The notes under the pieces are model-generated. The model did not search any database. It was not told the DNA's origin and saw nothing but the letters and a program-made list of their open reading frames with translations. A stretch of 64,000 nucleotides of DNA from Ailanthus altissimus (lineage: Eukaryota > Streptophyta > Magnoliopsida > Sapindales > Simaroubaceae), in NCBI GenBank assembly GCA_946807835.1, contig OX327696.1, forward strand, positions 8,692,501 to 8,756,500, in the 5' to 3' direction. This document shows, piece by piece, positions 11,101 through 23,299 of the stretch (position 1 is its first letter; each line of letters starts with the position of its first letter). The position numbers and the translations under genes are program-made.

Positions 11101-13611
11101 ATGTTATATTTTTTTCAAGTGACGTTGATTATGTCACAAATTTCAACCGTTATATGTTTTGGGGGAAGATGGGAGAGCTGTAGTGATAATTTTAAAAGAT
11201 ACATTGGATATCAAAATATGCATATGATTGTTCCGAAAAATATTAGATATAAAGCGTTATTGAGAAGAATTTGTCATCTTTTAGGAGTTAATCGGGTGCA
11301 TTATAAAGTAACTTTGAAGTTTGTGGTTCCTTCAAGTACCATAAAGTTGAGACTCATTCCACTTGAAAATGAAGATGATGTAATATTGTGGTTGAGCTTA
11401 CAGAATAATATGGCTACACCACTTTGTGTAACAGTAGATGCTTGAGGACTTAAAAGTAATGCAGAAGCATCAATGGAGCAAAAAGAAGGCTATGCTAAGC
11501 AATTCTCATCAACAACTCCTATGTATATGCCAAATTCTCCGGAGGATTATCATTATTCTCCTTCGATGCTCAATAAACAACAAGGCTACACATATGACCA
11601 TTGTCAGATATATGGAGATGTTGGCGTTGATCTTAGTTATGATATTAGTAAAAATGATGATCATGGTTACGAGGTTGATGATGATTGTAGAAATGATTAT
11701 GATGATGATTATGAAAAGAATGAGGATGTAAATGATGAGGAGGAGGAGGAGGGTGATAATGATGATGATGAGGGTTATGGTAGAGAAGAAAGGGTTAAGG
11801 TTGAAAATCCATTTCAGTTTCAGCCTGAAATACCACCATTTGACTTGAATGTATCGAAAAAAATTTCTTGTAATGGGATTGGTGATGTATTTGTAGGAAA
11901 ATTATATAACAACAAATATGAAATTCATGAAGCTATAAGTATGGTTGCACTGAAGGAAAAATAGAGTTTTAGAGTTTACAAATCCACCAAAGATCGTTTC
12001 GAGTTGAAATGCGATGATGACAGCTGCAAGTGGAGATTACGGGCAGTGTCGACAGAAGGGCGACATATTTTTGTTGTTAGGCGAGTAGATACAGGGCACA
12101 CTTGTATTTTGAGTCAATTAAGGGATGGTCACCGATAAGCCAAGAGTCGAATTATTGCTAAAGTAATAAAAAATAAGTTTACATCGGTCAATAGAAACTA
12201 TAGGCCGAAAGACATTTAAACAGACATATATGAACAATTCGGTGTTCAGATAACCTATACTAATGTTGGCGCGCTAGGGAGCGTGCATTAAGATTGATAA
12301 GATGTACTCCTAAGGATTCGTTTAGATTGCTTCTGCATACAGCTATGTGTTGCAACAAAATAACTAAAGTACGGTTACTCATTTGGAAACTGACGCGAAT
12401 AATCACTTCAAATATTTCTTTATGGCGTTAGGACCCTGCATCAGAGGTTTTAATTCATTAATCCAACCGGTAGTTGCAGTGGACGGAACATTTTTGAAAG
12501 GTTCTTATCTTGGTATAATGTTTGTGGCCGTTGGTAAAGATGGAAACAATCAGATTTATCCATTAGTTTGGGGAATTGCTGACTCAGAAAATGATACTTT
12601 TTGATAGTAGTTTATGGTTAAACTGCGAGGAGTTATTGCAGATCATCAGAATCTTATTTTTATATCTGATCGACATACTAGTATTGAGAGGGCTATACGG
12701 GGTGTGTTTCCTCATGCATATCATGGGTTCTGCATATATCATTTGAAAGGAAATTTGATAACAAAATACAAGTTACCATTAAATAAGTCTAAAAAAGAAG
12801 TATACCTATCTACCTACTTCACTGCTGCCAAAGCTTATCATGTCCATGATTTTCAATACCAATTAAACAAGATGTGACAAATGAGACCTAACGTAACGAA
12901 GTATTTGGAGGAAAATATTGGTACAGTGAGATGAGCACAATCATCTGGTGCTTTCAGAAGGTATGACATTATGACTACTAATATCACTGAGAGCATTAAT
13001 ACAATTGCAAAAGAAGTAAGAAAGCTTCCGGTGACTAATTTGGTGGAGTAAATACAGGAGTTAACGCAATTGTGGTTTTACCATAGACGATTGGCATCAC
13101 AAAATATGACCAATGTCTTGACGAACTAGACACATCATAAAGTCATGAAACATAACGATAAGGTAAGTCGAATGACCATTTCTCCTGTTGATGATTTATG
13201 ATTTATAGTTATGGATGATGGAGTAAACTAGATTGTAGACATTGGCGAAAGAATATGCAGCTGTCGAAAGTTTGATTATCGGCAACTGCCTTGTTCCCAA
13301 GCACTCGCTGCATGCAGATACATCAGATTATCGCACAAAAGTCTTTGTTTAACTTATTACACATCTGAGACTTTATTCCGTGCCTATAGCGAGCCAATAC
13401 TTCCGATTGGTCAAGTGTCAGATTGGATAGTCTCAGAGTATTTGAAAAATATGGACATTCAGCTTCCGATAGCACGTCGTCAGTTAGGCAGACGTCGGAT
13501 GAATTGAATTCTATCTCAATGAGAGGAACCATCAAAGAATATATGTAGTCGTTGTAGACAACATAGACATAACCGACAAACGTGTCGAAACCCTGTACCT
13601 TTGCAAAGCAG
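11101..13611 (+). pseudogene. MURA-type MULE transposase, degenerate
   Basis: The protein would bind element ends and catalyse cut-and-paste transposition. In order it shows: an N-terminal region (11101-11445); a frameshift to an Asp/Glu-rich stretch (11473-11840); a DBD_Tnp_Mut-like domain (about 11870-12120, with CKWRLRA and HTC); the MULE transposase core with VAVDGTFLKG at about 12475 and VWGIAD at about 12568, continuing through ISDRH and YHGFCIYHLKGN; a SWIM-type zinc finger (CSCRKFDYRQLPCSQALA, about 13257-13310); and a CCHC zinc knuckle, C-x2-C-x4-H-x4-C, at 13544-13585, ending at a possible donor after 13611. At least ten in-frame stops and one frameshift make it non-functional. Most stops stand where Trp or Gln is expected, for example three nearly adjacent stops at 12603-12613. 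Confidence 0.85.
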
Positions 13612-14212
13612 GTGATGTATATTCATTTATAAACATTTACTTTATTGATATTTAATTATGTATAATATAAGGCTAATATTTAAATATTTTTTTATTTCAG
13701 ACGGATTTGAAAAAATAAGAGAAAGAACTATACCATGAGGTTTAATTATGTATGAGAATCGAGTTTTGTCACTTCTGTAATTCACTTATTTTATAATGCA
13801 TTTATTTTGTAATTCACTTAATTCGTAATGCACTTATTTTGTAATTCACTTATTTTGTAATGCACTTGTACTTTGTATTACATACTTATTTATTTTATTT
13901 TAATTCACTTGTCTTTAGTATTAATATTGATAATTTTCACAAAATTTTGACAGAATCTCCTCTATAATATAGACGATCCCAAACCTGTCATATTGAATAA
14001 ACACACTTCTATCAAACTACAAAATCACTTTCGTATACATACACCCAAATTAACGTCCACAAACAATTATACACCCAAATCAATGCATATTGAATAAATT
14101 ACACTTCTATCAAACTGCAAAAACACTTCTCCATACATACACCAAAAATAATTATGGTATATCAATTGTACACCTAAATCAATGCATGTAAATAAATTAT
14201 AGTACTAAATAT
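13612..14212. other. spacer between convergent MULE genes
   Basis: This is AT-rich non-coding sequence. Short degenerate repeats of 'ttattttgtaatgcactt' occur at about 13770-13870. Repeats built on 'acacttctatcaaactgcaaaa' and 'acacccaaat' occur at about 14005-14180. They probably belong to the two 3' UTRs. Confidence 0.45.
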
Positions 14213-17130
14213 CTATGAAGCTGTAGTCCACAAATCAATGGCCATCTTCTGTCTATAAAAGGTACCAATGTCAGGGAACGAGTCAAATGACCAACCTAAT
14301 ATAAGATATTCAATATACATACAGGCGAAGACGCCACAATCCTCGCTCTCGACCTTTTGTTGCGGCACATTCTCCTGAATATAAGTCACCAGCCAAGGGA
14401 ACAAATTTGGGCTTTCTATGCCCCTCAAACTATAAAATCTACACCTTTGAAGGTATAAAGGCATTGCAACACACAGAGGCTCTATAAATTTCATAATTGA
14501 CTCATCTGAATTGCCGTTCACGCTAGAATCATAAAGAACGATTGCAAACTGAGTAAGGTCGAGTTGCGCTACAGTCCAATATTCTTGATTGATATTCAGA
14601 GGAATATATACCTATCAAAATAATTATAGTATTATTTTTAATTTAATGTTGTTACATGCACAGTAAAAGGTCATTATTATTCTTAAAAAATACCTTATTG
14701 ACTGATGCCCACGGTTTAGCGCCAAGTAACTCGGTCTTTGTTCCGAGTGCATAAGTCAACAACATTTCAAGCCAGTCATTATTGTCTAGAGGATTGGCAG
14801 TGAAGGACATTTGCCACATTTGTCGAATGTACTCCTAAACACAAATAAAAGATACTCGTTAAAGTCGATAATAGTTAGAGTCGATAATGTTATATGCACA
14901 ATAAATGGGTAATATAATAACTTACATAGAAATATGCATCTGTAATTGTATAATCCTGTAAGTACATATCAGAAAACGTTCTTTGACGCAAACTCAAAAC
15001 CTTCAAATATTCATTTATATGCTGCAAAACACACAGAATATGTATAAGTTTTGATATTATTAAACAATTCACAAAACAAAAAAAAAATTAAAATAAATTC
15101 TCACCGAATCGTCAAACCAATTTTGTAGTATCTCATTAAACCATGTATTGTTTGGATCGAGTCCGTGCAAATGAACCCGTTGTGTTGGGTCATTATTTTT
15201 TATCCAATCCAGAAGCTCAGTATATTTACTCTGATCAATAGGAATCAGCTGCCCGTTTATGTTAATAGTAAGTCCTACTTGCAATTCCATAAGTTTCTTC
15301 TTCGCGGGCTATTTTAACGGATTGGTATATGAATTGACTTGGGCTGCTGCCTTCTTGCGAAGGCACCCATACCTACTTATGTTTTCACCCAATGGAGCAG
15401 GTATAATTTTTAAGCTTGTAGGGCTATCAGCAACATGAGCAAATGACTGATGGTGAGACTCGTTGGCAGGAGCAAATATATGAAAGTCAGCTGCCATGAA
15501 TTCGGCACCCTACAAAACCAAACAATATCGGTTAATGTATTGAATTGTTAAAATTTGTATCCAATATATTTTAGGTTTAAAACGTACCATACTCTGCCCT
15601 ACATCCTTGGAGATCTTGACTGGTTTAAGCTGTTGCATTAAGAGAGATATCTGATGCAAGATATTTTCTTCAGCCTTATTGATCTTGGCTGAAAGCTCTG
15701 CGTTACCCTTATCAATCCTGGTAAATATCCTTTCTTCAAGATCATCTATCTTCTTCTCTATCTTCTTCTCCAGGATTTCATACTGTGATATTGACGTGCC
15801 GGATTGAAACTATACATAAGTTATTATAATCAATTTTCACAAGCTAATACTAACCAGTAACATAAGCATCAGATAATTCAATGAAAAAAAATTAAATTAT
15901 TATACCATTGATTTAGTCATTGGCGGGGCTTCAAATTCGTGGAGATGCTGCAGATTATCGGTGAATTGGGTGTCAGGATATCAATTGTCTCCAACTTAAG
16001 ACTCCCTCCCTATTTTTTCGATGGAATGCAAAAATTTACCGCTGCGCGATAGTCCGCAGTCTTCTCATGTTTGCGGGGTACCAACTTCCTATGAATCTTC
16101 AAAATCTTTATAATATTTTAGATTTATTAATCATTATTAGAAAATATAACACAAATTATAAGGAAGTTATATATATTTTTTGTTGAACATAAAAGCATAC
16201 TCCAACACCATCGAAGAGGATATCTACGACGTTTTCGTATAATGGGGTGCTCGTGCCAAATCAATTTAGAATACGAGAAAAATAGTCTCCATTCCTATCG
16301 GCAAACAGCTCCTCACACCTCAGGATCGCCCTATATCCACACCTGAGATGATAATAAATTTAAATTACAATGCCAACAAAATAAATTTTTTTCTATTATA
16401 ATAATAAAAAAGATAGAATTACTTACCAAGAATGCGTGACAAAATGAGTATAAGTTGTATGATTCTTTATCCCCAATGCCTGTTTTTTTACTTTCGCCAA
16501 CTTTTTAATTGGAGCCGTGCATAAACTATTGTAGAGTACAGTCCATGCAATCGTACTCTAAGAATAGACATTAAACTCATCTAAATTATCTACGAGACGA
16601 AGTACAAAATATTATATGATTCTATTCCGATCACGTGGCATTATCAATTTATGAAATACATAAAATAGACACATTTTTACTGCATCTACATCATCGTCAA
16701 ATGTAACACTGTCGAACTACAGATTCAAATCCTTGTAAGTCAATTGACTTCTACCCGAAAAATATTTACGACAAAGTCTATCACCTAACCCACTTACTAC
16801 AGGATAATCCTCCATCCTCGAACCAGTAATCCAATAAAAATCTTGACGAAAAAATCTAATACGTCTTTTACCTATATAGAATCATAATTCTTCATATAAA
16901 TTTTTTGTATGCACATGTCTTAATAAAATCTCATGTGCTAAAATACTTGAGAATGGAATATCTGATACATCCAATAAACTACCAAAATATGTGGTTCTAA
17001 ATATTTCTACCTGCCTCGAAGTTAATTTCTTTTTTATATTTCGTATAACCCATAACTTTGAGTACGTATGTACGTTCGCTCGGTAGAAATAATTTTCGAC
17101 AATTACGTATTCTTTTGTGATATTCTACTT
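14213..17130 (-). pseudogene. Ulp1-like cysteine protease (peptidase C48) gene of the MULE, with DUF1985-like N-terminal region
   Basis: Ulp1-type enzymes process SUMO; plant MULEs carry captured versions. Read on minus, a DUF1985-like region spans about 17130-16430 and contains many stops. It is followed by a helical charged segment (about 15790-15600) and then better preserved exons. One ends at 15105 (GATTCG|GTGAG), the next covers about 15022-14930, then about 14834-14694, and the last about 14613-14213. The protease exon keeps the YDSS acidic segment, the oxyanion Gln (PQQ) and the DCGVF catalytic-Cys motif. The expected catalytic His-Trp pair reads Tyr-Trp (QEYW), explained by one C-to-T change. 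The C-terminal half is open, but the N-terminal half is broken and the catalytic triad incomplete, so I call a pseudogene. Confidence 0.75.
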
Positions 17131-17322
17131 CTTGAAAAAATTAAAATATTATTAATATTAAAAAAATAATAATCAACATAACATATAATCAAATTTTAAT
17201 TTAATTACAACTAACAACCTAGACTATTTACATAATTATTAAATAATTTAAATTATTAAATTAAATAATTATAAATAAATATAAACAACGTAAATTAACT
17301 AAAAAAAATTTTAAAAATAGAA

Positions 17323-17562
17323 TTTTTGGGGTAAGACGCGGCGGCGCGTGCATCTACGCGCTGCTGGCGGCGGGCAAGTAGAAGCACACGCCACCGCGTT
17401 AGCGCACACTGCTTGGCGCACGCCAAGCGGGCGCGCCCAATGACGTGGCCCTGGCCAACCGCATTAGGCGCACACCGCTTGGCGCGCGCCAAGTGGGGTG
17501 TGCCTACTCGCCAACCACCAACAGTGTTTAGACGCACGCGCCGCCGCGTCTTACCCCAAAAA
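17323..17562. repeat. GC-rich island bounded by 29-bp perfect inverted arms
   Basis: Arm 17323-17351 is the exact reverse complement of 17534-17562. Between the arms lie two similar units, at about 17401-17440 and 17467-17505. Each has the form gcgcacac(t/c)gcttggcgc(a/g)cgccaag and is itself a palindrome. The whole could fold into a long GC stem with branched hairpins. It lies just upstream of the Ulp1 gene start, so it could be the 5' leader/subterminal region of the MULE or a separate foldback element. Confidence 0.75.
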
Positions 17563-19000
17563 ATAAGCCGGATCCAATCTACACACATTTTTAACTTTTT
17601 ACATCTACATCTACACATTTCTACATATTTTTAACTAATATAAATTATAATACTTAAAAATAAAAAAAATAAATTTATAAATAGATACCAATTTTGTTCC
17701 GCTATAAATTTTTTTTTGTGTTAACCGTGTGAGGTAGGAGTATTAGTGAAAGTTAACTGGCACTGTGAGAGAGAGAGAGAGAGGGAGTAACTGTGAGAGT
17801 GAGAGGGAAAGAGGAAAAAGGGAAAAGAAAAAGTGTCTGTAATAAGGGAAAAAAAATAAATTTGTTTTTTTACTTTATTTAGTGTAAAGGTAAAATAAAA
17901 AAATATTAATTAAGAATGTATAAGTTATTTTGACTCGGTCAAAATAACTTGTACACTTAAAAATAAGGCCAAATCGGCCAATTTTCCAAATTAAATTGAC
18001 CCAAGAAATGTAAGTTTTTTTTTTAATAGCCCTTCATTTAATAAAATGATATCAAGTTTTTTTATTTTAAGTAATTTGTTAAATAATTATTAAATAAAAA
18101 AATAATATAATAAATAATTTTAAAAATTATATTATTTTATTATTATTATTATTATTTAAAGTAAGATGAAAATTTTAAAATATTATTTAAAAAATATAAT
18201 ATTATTATCATTTTTTTTCTAAAAAACCCCTAATTCTTCAGCTCATACATTAATCACTCAACAGTTAATACATTTGCCACTATCATCAATCCCTTCAGTC
18301 ACATACTAACGGACATTTAGAGCAAAATAGATATTGAACTATTTTGATTTGAAATTAATTGAAAGAAAAGGCCCTGCCTCCTATTTTGAATTTTGCTATG
18401 TTTTTTTTTTTATTTGAAAGTTTTGATGCAATAATTTGTGGACACTATGTTATTATAAGATTTTGGTTAAATTTGATATGACTATGAGCACCAGTTTCTT
18501 TGGTTTTCCAAATTTTTACTTTTTATTTATTTATTATTTATTTTTTTGTGTTGGTAGCCTCTTGCTCTGTCTTTTGGATTTCCTATTGAGCAGAATATGT
18601 ATTGTCAATGGCAAAGTAGGAGATTATGTAATAGAAAAATAAAATAAAAATTGAGAAAAAAAAGATTTAGATGGATTCTGAATTACTCAAGTGAGTTTTC
18701 ATGGTTTACTGTTTTGTTTTTAACTTATTTCTATTTTTTTTTTAAAAAAAAGTAGGAAAATACTTTTTTAAATTATAAATTGAAGTTTTATAAATTCAAT
18801 AATTGTTTTTTTTTTAAAAAAACACAGGTGCTTTTTGTATACACGTTAACCTTATACATATATCTAGCGTTACTAATACTCTTTATCCCATTCTTTTAGT
18901 GATTTTTTTTAAAAACAAAATTATTTGTCTTTGTGTATATTCTGAATTTTAAAAAATAATCCATACTTTTCTTCCTATTTTATTTAATTAATTAATCAAT
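17563..19000. other. intergenic sequence right of the MULE
   Basis: No gene is recognised. It holds a GA-rich tract (17768-17830), an ATT microsatellite (about 18131-18160), and several poly-T/poly-A runs. It also holds the 13-bp perfect hairpin listed separately. Confidence 0.45.
17922..17950. repeat. 13-bp perfect inverted repeat with 3-nt loop
   Basis: AAGTTATTTTGAC (17922-17934) and its exact reverse complement (17938-17950) are separated by TCG. It may mark the real right end of the MULE or a small foldback element. It is not followed by the U-tract of an intrinsic terminator, which would not be relevant in a plant nucleus anyway. Confidence 0.6.
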
Positions 19001-20176
19001 AGGTGAGAATATTCAAATATACTAAAATACTTACTTACAATTAAGGAAAAAATAATTTAGTTTCAATAATTTGTGTTAACTATATATAAAGGGGAAGAAC
19101 AAAAAAATACAAATGTTAAAGCACCAAACTAGATATCTATAACTATATTTTTGTATCATGTTTTATATTAGATAAATTTTATTTTTATAATAATTTAATA
19201 ATATTTTTAATATTACTTTATATTTTTAGTAAGATGAAATTTTATAATTATATTTTTTAAATAAAAAATCATCATAATAATATATATTGTCATTTCAATT
19301 TATCACATTATGAGCAATTTGGTAAAAGAATACATTTAAGTACACTTGTTAGAGGAGACAAGACTTTAAGAATCAAGAAAGTCATACAATTCATCTCATT
19401 AGTCAAAGGGCTAGAAAGAAATAATAGAAGAAACATCTAAGTTAATGAATTCTTTAAGGTTTCTCATAAAAAAAAGGAACAAATAAAAGATAAATGCTAT
19501 TTCTGTAAGAAACTTAAGCACCGTAAAGAAAATTGCCTAAAACGTAAGATATGGTTTAAAAAGAAAGATAACAATTGTACTTTTATATGTTTCAAATCAA
19601 TTTAAGTTCCTTATAATACCCAGTGTACTGATTTCGATACTATCACTCATGTTTTAATTATGATGAAAAAAATTCTTATGATTTAGACCAGAAATCTAAA
19701 TAAGCTTTTTTTATTTTATATATAGGAATCAGATTAAATTTTCAGTTGAGGGCGTTAGAACCTATCGTTTGGTTAGAGACTAGTTATCATTTAGATTTCC
19801 TTCAAACTCTTTATATTCCTTCAATTTCCGTAATTTAGTTTCTTTGTCTCAACTTAATAATAAGGGTTACTTGTTTAAATTTAGAAATAAATTGTTATCA
19901 AGTTTAAATTTGTATAAACCATAATATAAAAAACTAGAATTAATAAATTGAGAAAATTTTAAATGTTTTTGCATCGGAACTAAATGTTATTTAATCAAAA
20001 AATGCTCAAATTTTTTGTGGTGTAAATGATTCGGTCATATATTTAAGAAAGATTATAAAAAAAATAGAATTTAAATGAATTATTTAGATTTTACTGATTT
20101 AAATATATGTGTGGATTACATTAAGAGAAAGTCAACTAAACATACTAAGAAATGAGCCATAAGAAGTATTGAAAAT
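19001..20176 (+). pseudogene. Ty1/copia gag-protease-preintegrase remnant, interrupted at 20176
   Basis: Fragments in order: a gag tail with a zinc knuckle, CYFCKKLKHRKENC (C-x2-C-x4-H-x4-C, about 19494-19540); a protease stretch where the usual 'D-S-G-A-T-x-H-V' is degraded to a D-T-I-T-H-V-like form (about 19632-19660); a 'NLVSLSQLNNKGY' segment (about 19830); and a GAG-preintegrase stretch with DLNICVDYIKRKSTKHTKK (about 20098-20153). Many stops and frameshifts are present. The pol frame is cut just before the integrase core by the LTR of the next element, showing nested insertion. A TATA-like tatataaagg lies at 19083-19092. Confidence 0.7.
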
Positions 20177-22307
20177 TGTGCTCACGTGCTATTATATTAT
20201 TGTATAAATATTTTATTTTATAATATTTATCTAATTCATTATTTGTTAAATTACTAATTATTAGTGACACTACATACATTATATGATCTGAAAGTATTTA
20301 AATTTGATCTAAAGAAATTTATCTCAATGTTAAGAATTAACATCACTGAAAACTATAAATGCTAAAGGGTTAGCAAGTTATATTAATCAGTGAAGTTTAA
20401 GAGTTAGAATCTTGTCTATGATGGTATAAGGACCTGAGAATACATTAGTAATAATATAGTTGCAAGAATTGTAATAGGTACTAAGAAATATTATTATGCA
20501 AGTCCTCAAATTATAAAGCCGTCAATTAAAGGTCTTCCAAGTTTAGTAGTATTTGTAGTCCTTTGACCTAAGCGTCATGGTGAGCTTGTGAGTGATCCAC
20601 CATACTTTGGTTCCACACATGTCAGAGACCTTTCATGGTTTGACCGCTATGTGTCGCTGGCTATGGTCTGATACTCATGGAGTCCGGTATACATAGATAT
20701 GAGATCTATCAGCTCATATGAGTGTGTTGTATATCCTGATGCTCCAAGATTGTATTTCAGAAAGTCTTGTGGCCACAAGTATAAATCTCGAAAAAATATA
20801 TTCCGAAAAAATAAACAATATCACAAAAGTGTTTGTGAATATTTTTTTCAAGGAAATATAAATATGGAGATAAGTTGATGGTTGAGCAAATAGAGATTTA
20901 ACGGTGATGGTTTATATCTTTGCTCTTCTATGATATATATGATGGAGAAATGATACAAATATGCAATAACCTCAACTTGTAGAGTCTAATGCGCTAATTT
21001 GTAATATCTGTAATGTGTGTGTAGGACATCGTTCACAGACATATAGATTAGTCCCATGTGACAAATCAGGTGTGGACCTAGAGAGTCTCACAATATAAAG
21101 TGTACTCGTTGCGCACTAGGGTAGCGGATTGGATTGAATAATTCGATCCAATAAATTTCAGCAAAAAAAAAATTGAATAATTGTTTCGAGATCCCTCGAG
21201 ATGTACATTTGTCAAGACTTAATTGTTAAGTACATTATTGAATTAATTAATAAGAGTTATTAATTAATATGATGTTGACAAGTGGCACAATTTGGTCCAT
21301 GATTTGATTTTACCTTAATTTTACCATTTAACCTTGGTAGTAAAAACTAGTAAGATAAAAAGTAATTATTCAAAATTATTTTGAATAATTAAATTAGATA
21401 TTATTATTATATTGCTAGATAATATGATAATATATTAATCATGGCCATTGTATTTTTAATACGATGAAGGACCTAGATGTTGGTCATTTATTTACCAATT
21501 ATAATTAAAGTAATTATATTTGTTAGGTAAAGATTAATTTAGGTGGCCATTAATCTAGTGCTTGATTAACTAATCTTGACTGGGAGATTAACAATAAAAT
21601 TGGTGGAGCACTTGTTTTTGTTTAATCAAAATGTTGAATAACAAAAATAAATTTTGGCTAACACTTGATTAATTGATTCATTCAATTTTTGGAAGAAAAA
21701 CAATTTAGTTGAGAGAGGTAAGAGAGAATTTTAGTTTTGTTCTTTTCAAGTGTTGAAAATATGTAGAACTTGTCTTCATCTTCTTCTCTCATGGATGACT
21801 CAAAATGAATAAAAAAAAATGAAGAAAGAGATATATAATTTTTAGACAAGAGTTGTGTAAAATTAATTTTTCTATGAAAATTGTTTCCATCATTAAACAA
21901 GAGTTGTATGTAAATGTTTATCATCTCCATTTTAAGAATCAAATAATTGTATTCAAAGAGTTTGAATACAAGTTGCTGAAAATTCTAAAACTAAACTACC
22001 ATTCTAGCTTTATAATCCCACCAAATCGTTATGGACTAGAATTGTTCAAAAATTCACTTCAATGTGAGCTCTTCAATTGGATTGTTAGAGAACTTAAAGA
22101 TTTTGTAAAACTACCTTCATTAGGTAAGTGTTCTTTATATTTTAATTTTATGTACACAATTGTTCATCATTTATAAGTTATTGTATAATAATTATACTTG
22201 AGCATATATGTGGTTAAATTAGGTGTATTTGTTAACATGCTTCCGCTGCATGTAGTAATTTTTGAAATTATGTGTACACTCGTATGTCACATACTCGATT
22301 TCCAACA
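20177..22307 (+). repeat. copia 5' LTR, 2131 bp
   Basis: It starts TGTGCTCACGTG and ends TTCCAACA, immediately before the primer-binding site. A diverged second copy starting with the same TGTGCTCACGTGCTAT lies at 58533. The two align clearly through the first 1.1-1.3 kb and in patches further on. The 107-codon frame at 21853-22176 inside it is not supported as a gene. Confidence 0.75.
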
Positions 22308-22309
22308 AA

Positions 22310-22321
22310 TGGTATCAGAGC
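22310..22321 (+). other. copia primer-binding site (tRNA-iMet)
   Basis: TGGTATCAGAGC, exact, two bases after the LTR end CCAACA. Confidence 0.85.
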
Positions 22322-22364
22322 ATGTTAAATTGAGTATGTGATATTTTTTGTTGTTCAAAATGTT

Positions 22365-22625
22365 TACATGGTGATGTTGTATATTTATGAACATCTTGAT
22401 GATGTTTAAATTTCATTTGATATTTAAGCATGATGATGAACAACTTGATAATGTTTAAATTTTAACATTGTGATGTTTGATGTTTAAGCATGATGATGAA
22501 CAACTTGATAATGTTTAAATTTCAACATGTGATGTTTGATGTTTAAGTACGGTATGAACAACTTGATGATGTTTAAATTTCAACATGGTGATGTTTGATG
22601 TTTAAGCATGATGATGAACATATTG
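22365..22625 (+). repeat. 60-bp tandem repeat, about four copies
   Basis: The unit contains catgatgatgaacaacttg, then ataatgtttaaattt, then aacatggtgatgtttgatg. Successive copies are exactly 60 bases apart at 22429 and 22489, then slightly shifted. It lies in the leader just after the primer-binding site. Confidence 0.85.
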
Positions 22626-22704
22626 TGATATTCTTGAACATATTAGTGTTTAGAATTGAAGTATAATGATGTTTGAAAATGATATCCAAGATAAAATAGT
22701 AAAA

Positions 22705-22862
22705 ATTGGGAGCAAAAAATAGTGTCCGAAGGGATCGGATCACTGTTACGTGGCCAGCGCCCAGGTTCTGACCTTAATGCTGCGGCACTTGGTGCATCTT
22801 TGACAGAATGCTGTGGCGCCAGCTTCTGGGTGCTGCAGTGCCTACCACTAGAGGCCAAAAAA
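22705..22862 (+). other. GC-richer patch in copia leader
   Basis: About 150 bases with much higher GC than the surroundings. They contain the related words gccagcgcccaggttctg and gcgccagcttctgggtgctgc, so there may be an internal imperfect duplication. No coding family is recognised. Confidence 0.35.
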
Positions 22863-23299
22863 AAGTACACAATTTTTTTTTGGGAGCATTATATGGTATA
22901 ATGCTAAAACCTTCAGTTTTTAACGTTGATCATTCTAAACATAATACTTTTATTTACAATTTTTGCAAGTAAAGTATATTTAATACAATTATAATTGTTA
23001 TATTATTGTATTAAAATTATAAATCATTTGTTTACGTTGTTAACTATAATGAGAGCTCTATTGGTGTGGGTTAGTTGTGCTTACATAAATGAATATTCTA
23101 ATTGTAAATTAGATTCGTATGAGATGCGAAATTTTTTTATTATTATTATTAATTTAAAATAAATATTAATTAATAAAATAATAATTAAAATTTTAAATCT
23201 CTCTTGATCAAATTAAATAGTATGATATTATAAGATAATATTATACAATGAACCGTCTCGTCAATACGGTATTAGACGGGTTATTTCGGTCACTCATAA

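Larger units (their letters stand above)
10228..17562. mobile_element. degenerate Ulp1-carrying Mutator-like element (KI-MULE/Kaonashi-like)
   Basis: A MURA-type transposase pseudogene on plus (11101 to about 13611) converges with an Ulp1-like protease gene on minus (about 17130-14213). This pairing is known from Ulp1-bearing MULEs of plants. GC-rich, palindrome-rich islands with shared words (gcttggg/gcgcgcgcc) lie at both margins (10228-10310 and 17323-17562) in otherwise AT-rich DNA. I could not find long terminal inverted repeats or a 9-bp target duplication; Kaonashi-type MULEs often lack long TIRs. The stated limits are those of the islands, and the true ends may lie several hundred bases further out. 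Confidence 0.7.

Noticed and set aside
17295..17634. Open frames on both strands of the GC-rich island
   Set aside because: They arise from stop-poor GC palindromes; the translations are low-complexity Arg/Ala/His sequence.
21853..22176. 107-codon open frame
   Set aside because: Lies inside the copia LTR, is poorly conserved in the second LTR copy, and has no known family.
22365..22625. CRISPR-like array
   Set aside because: Units are contiguous 60-bp tandem repeats without unique spacers, in a plant retrotransposon leader.
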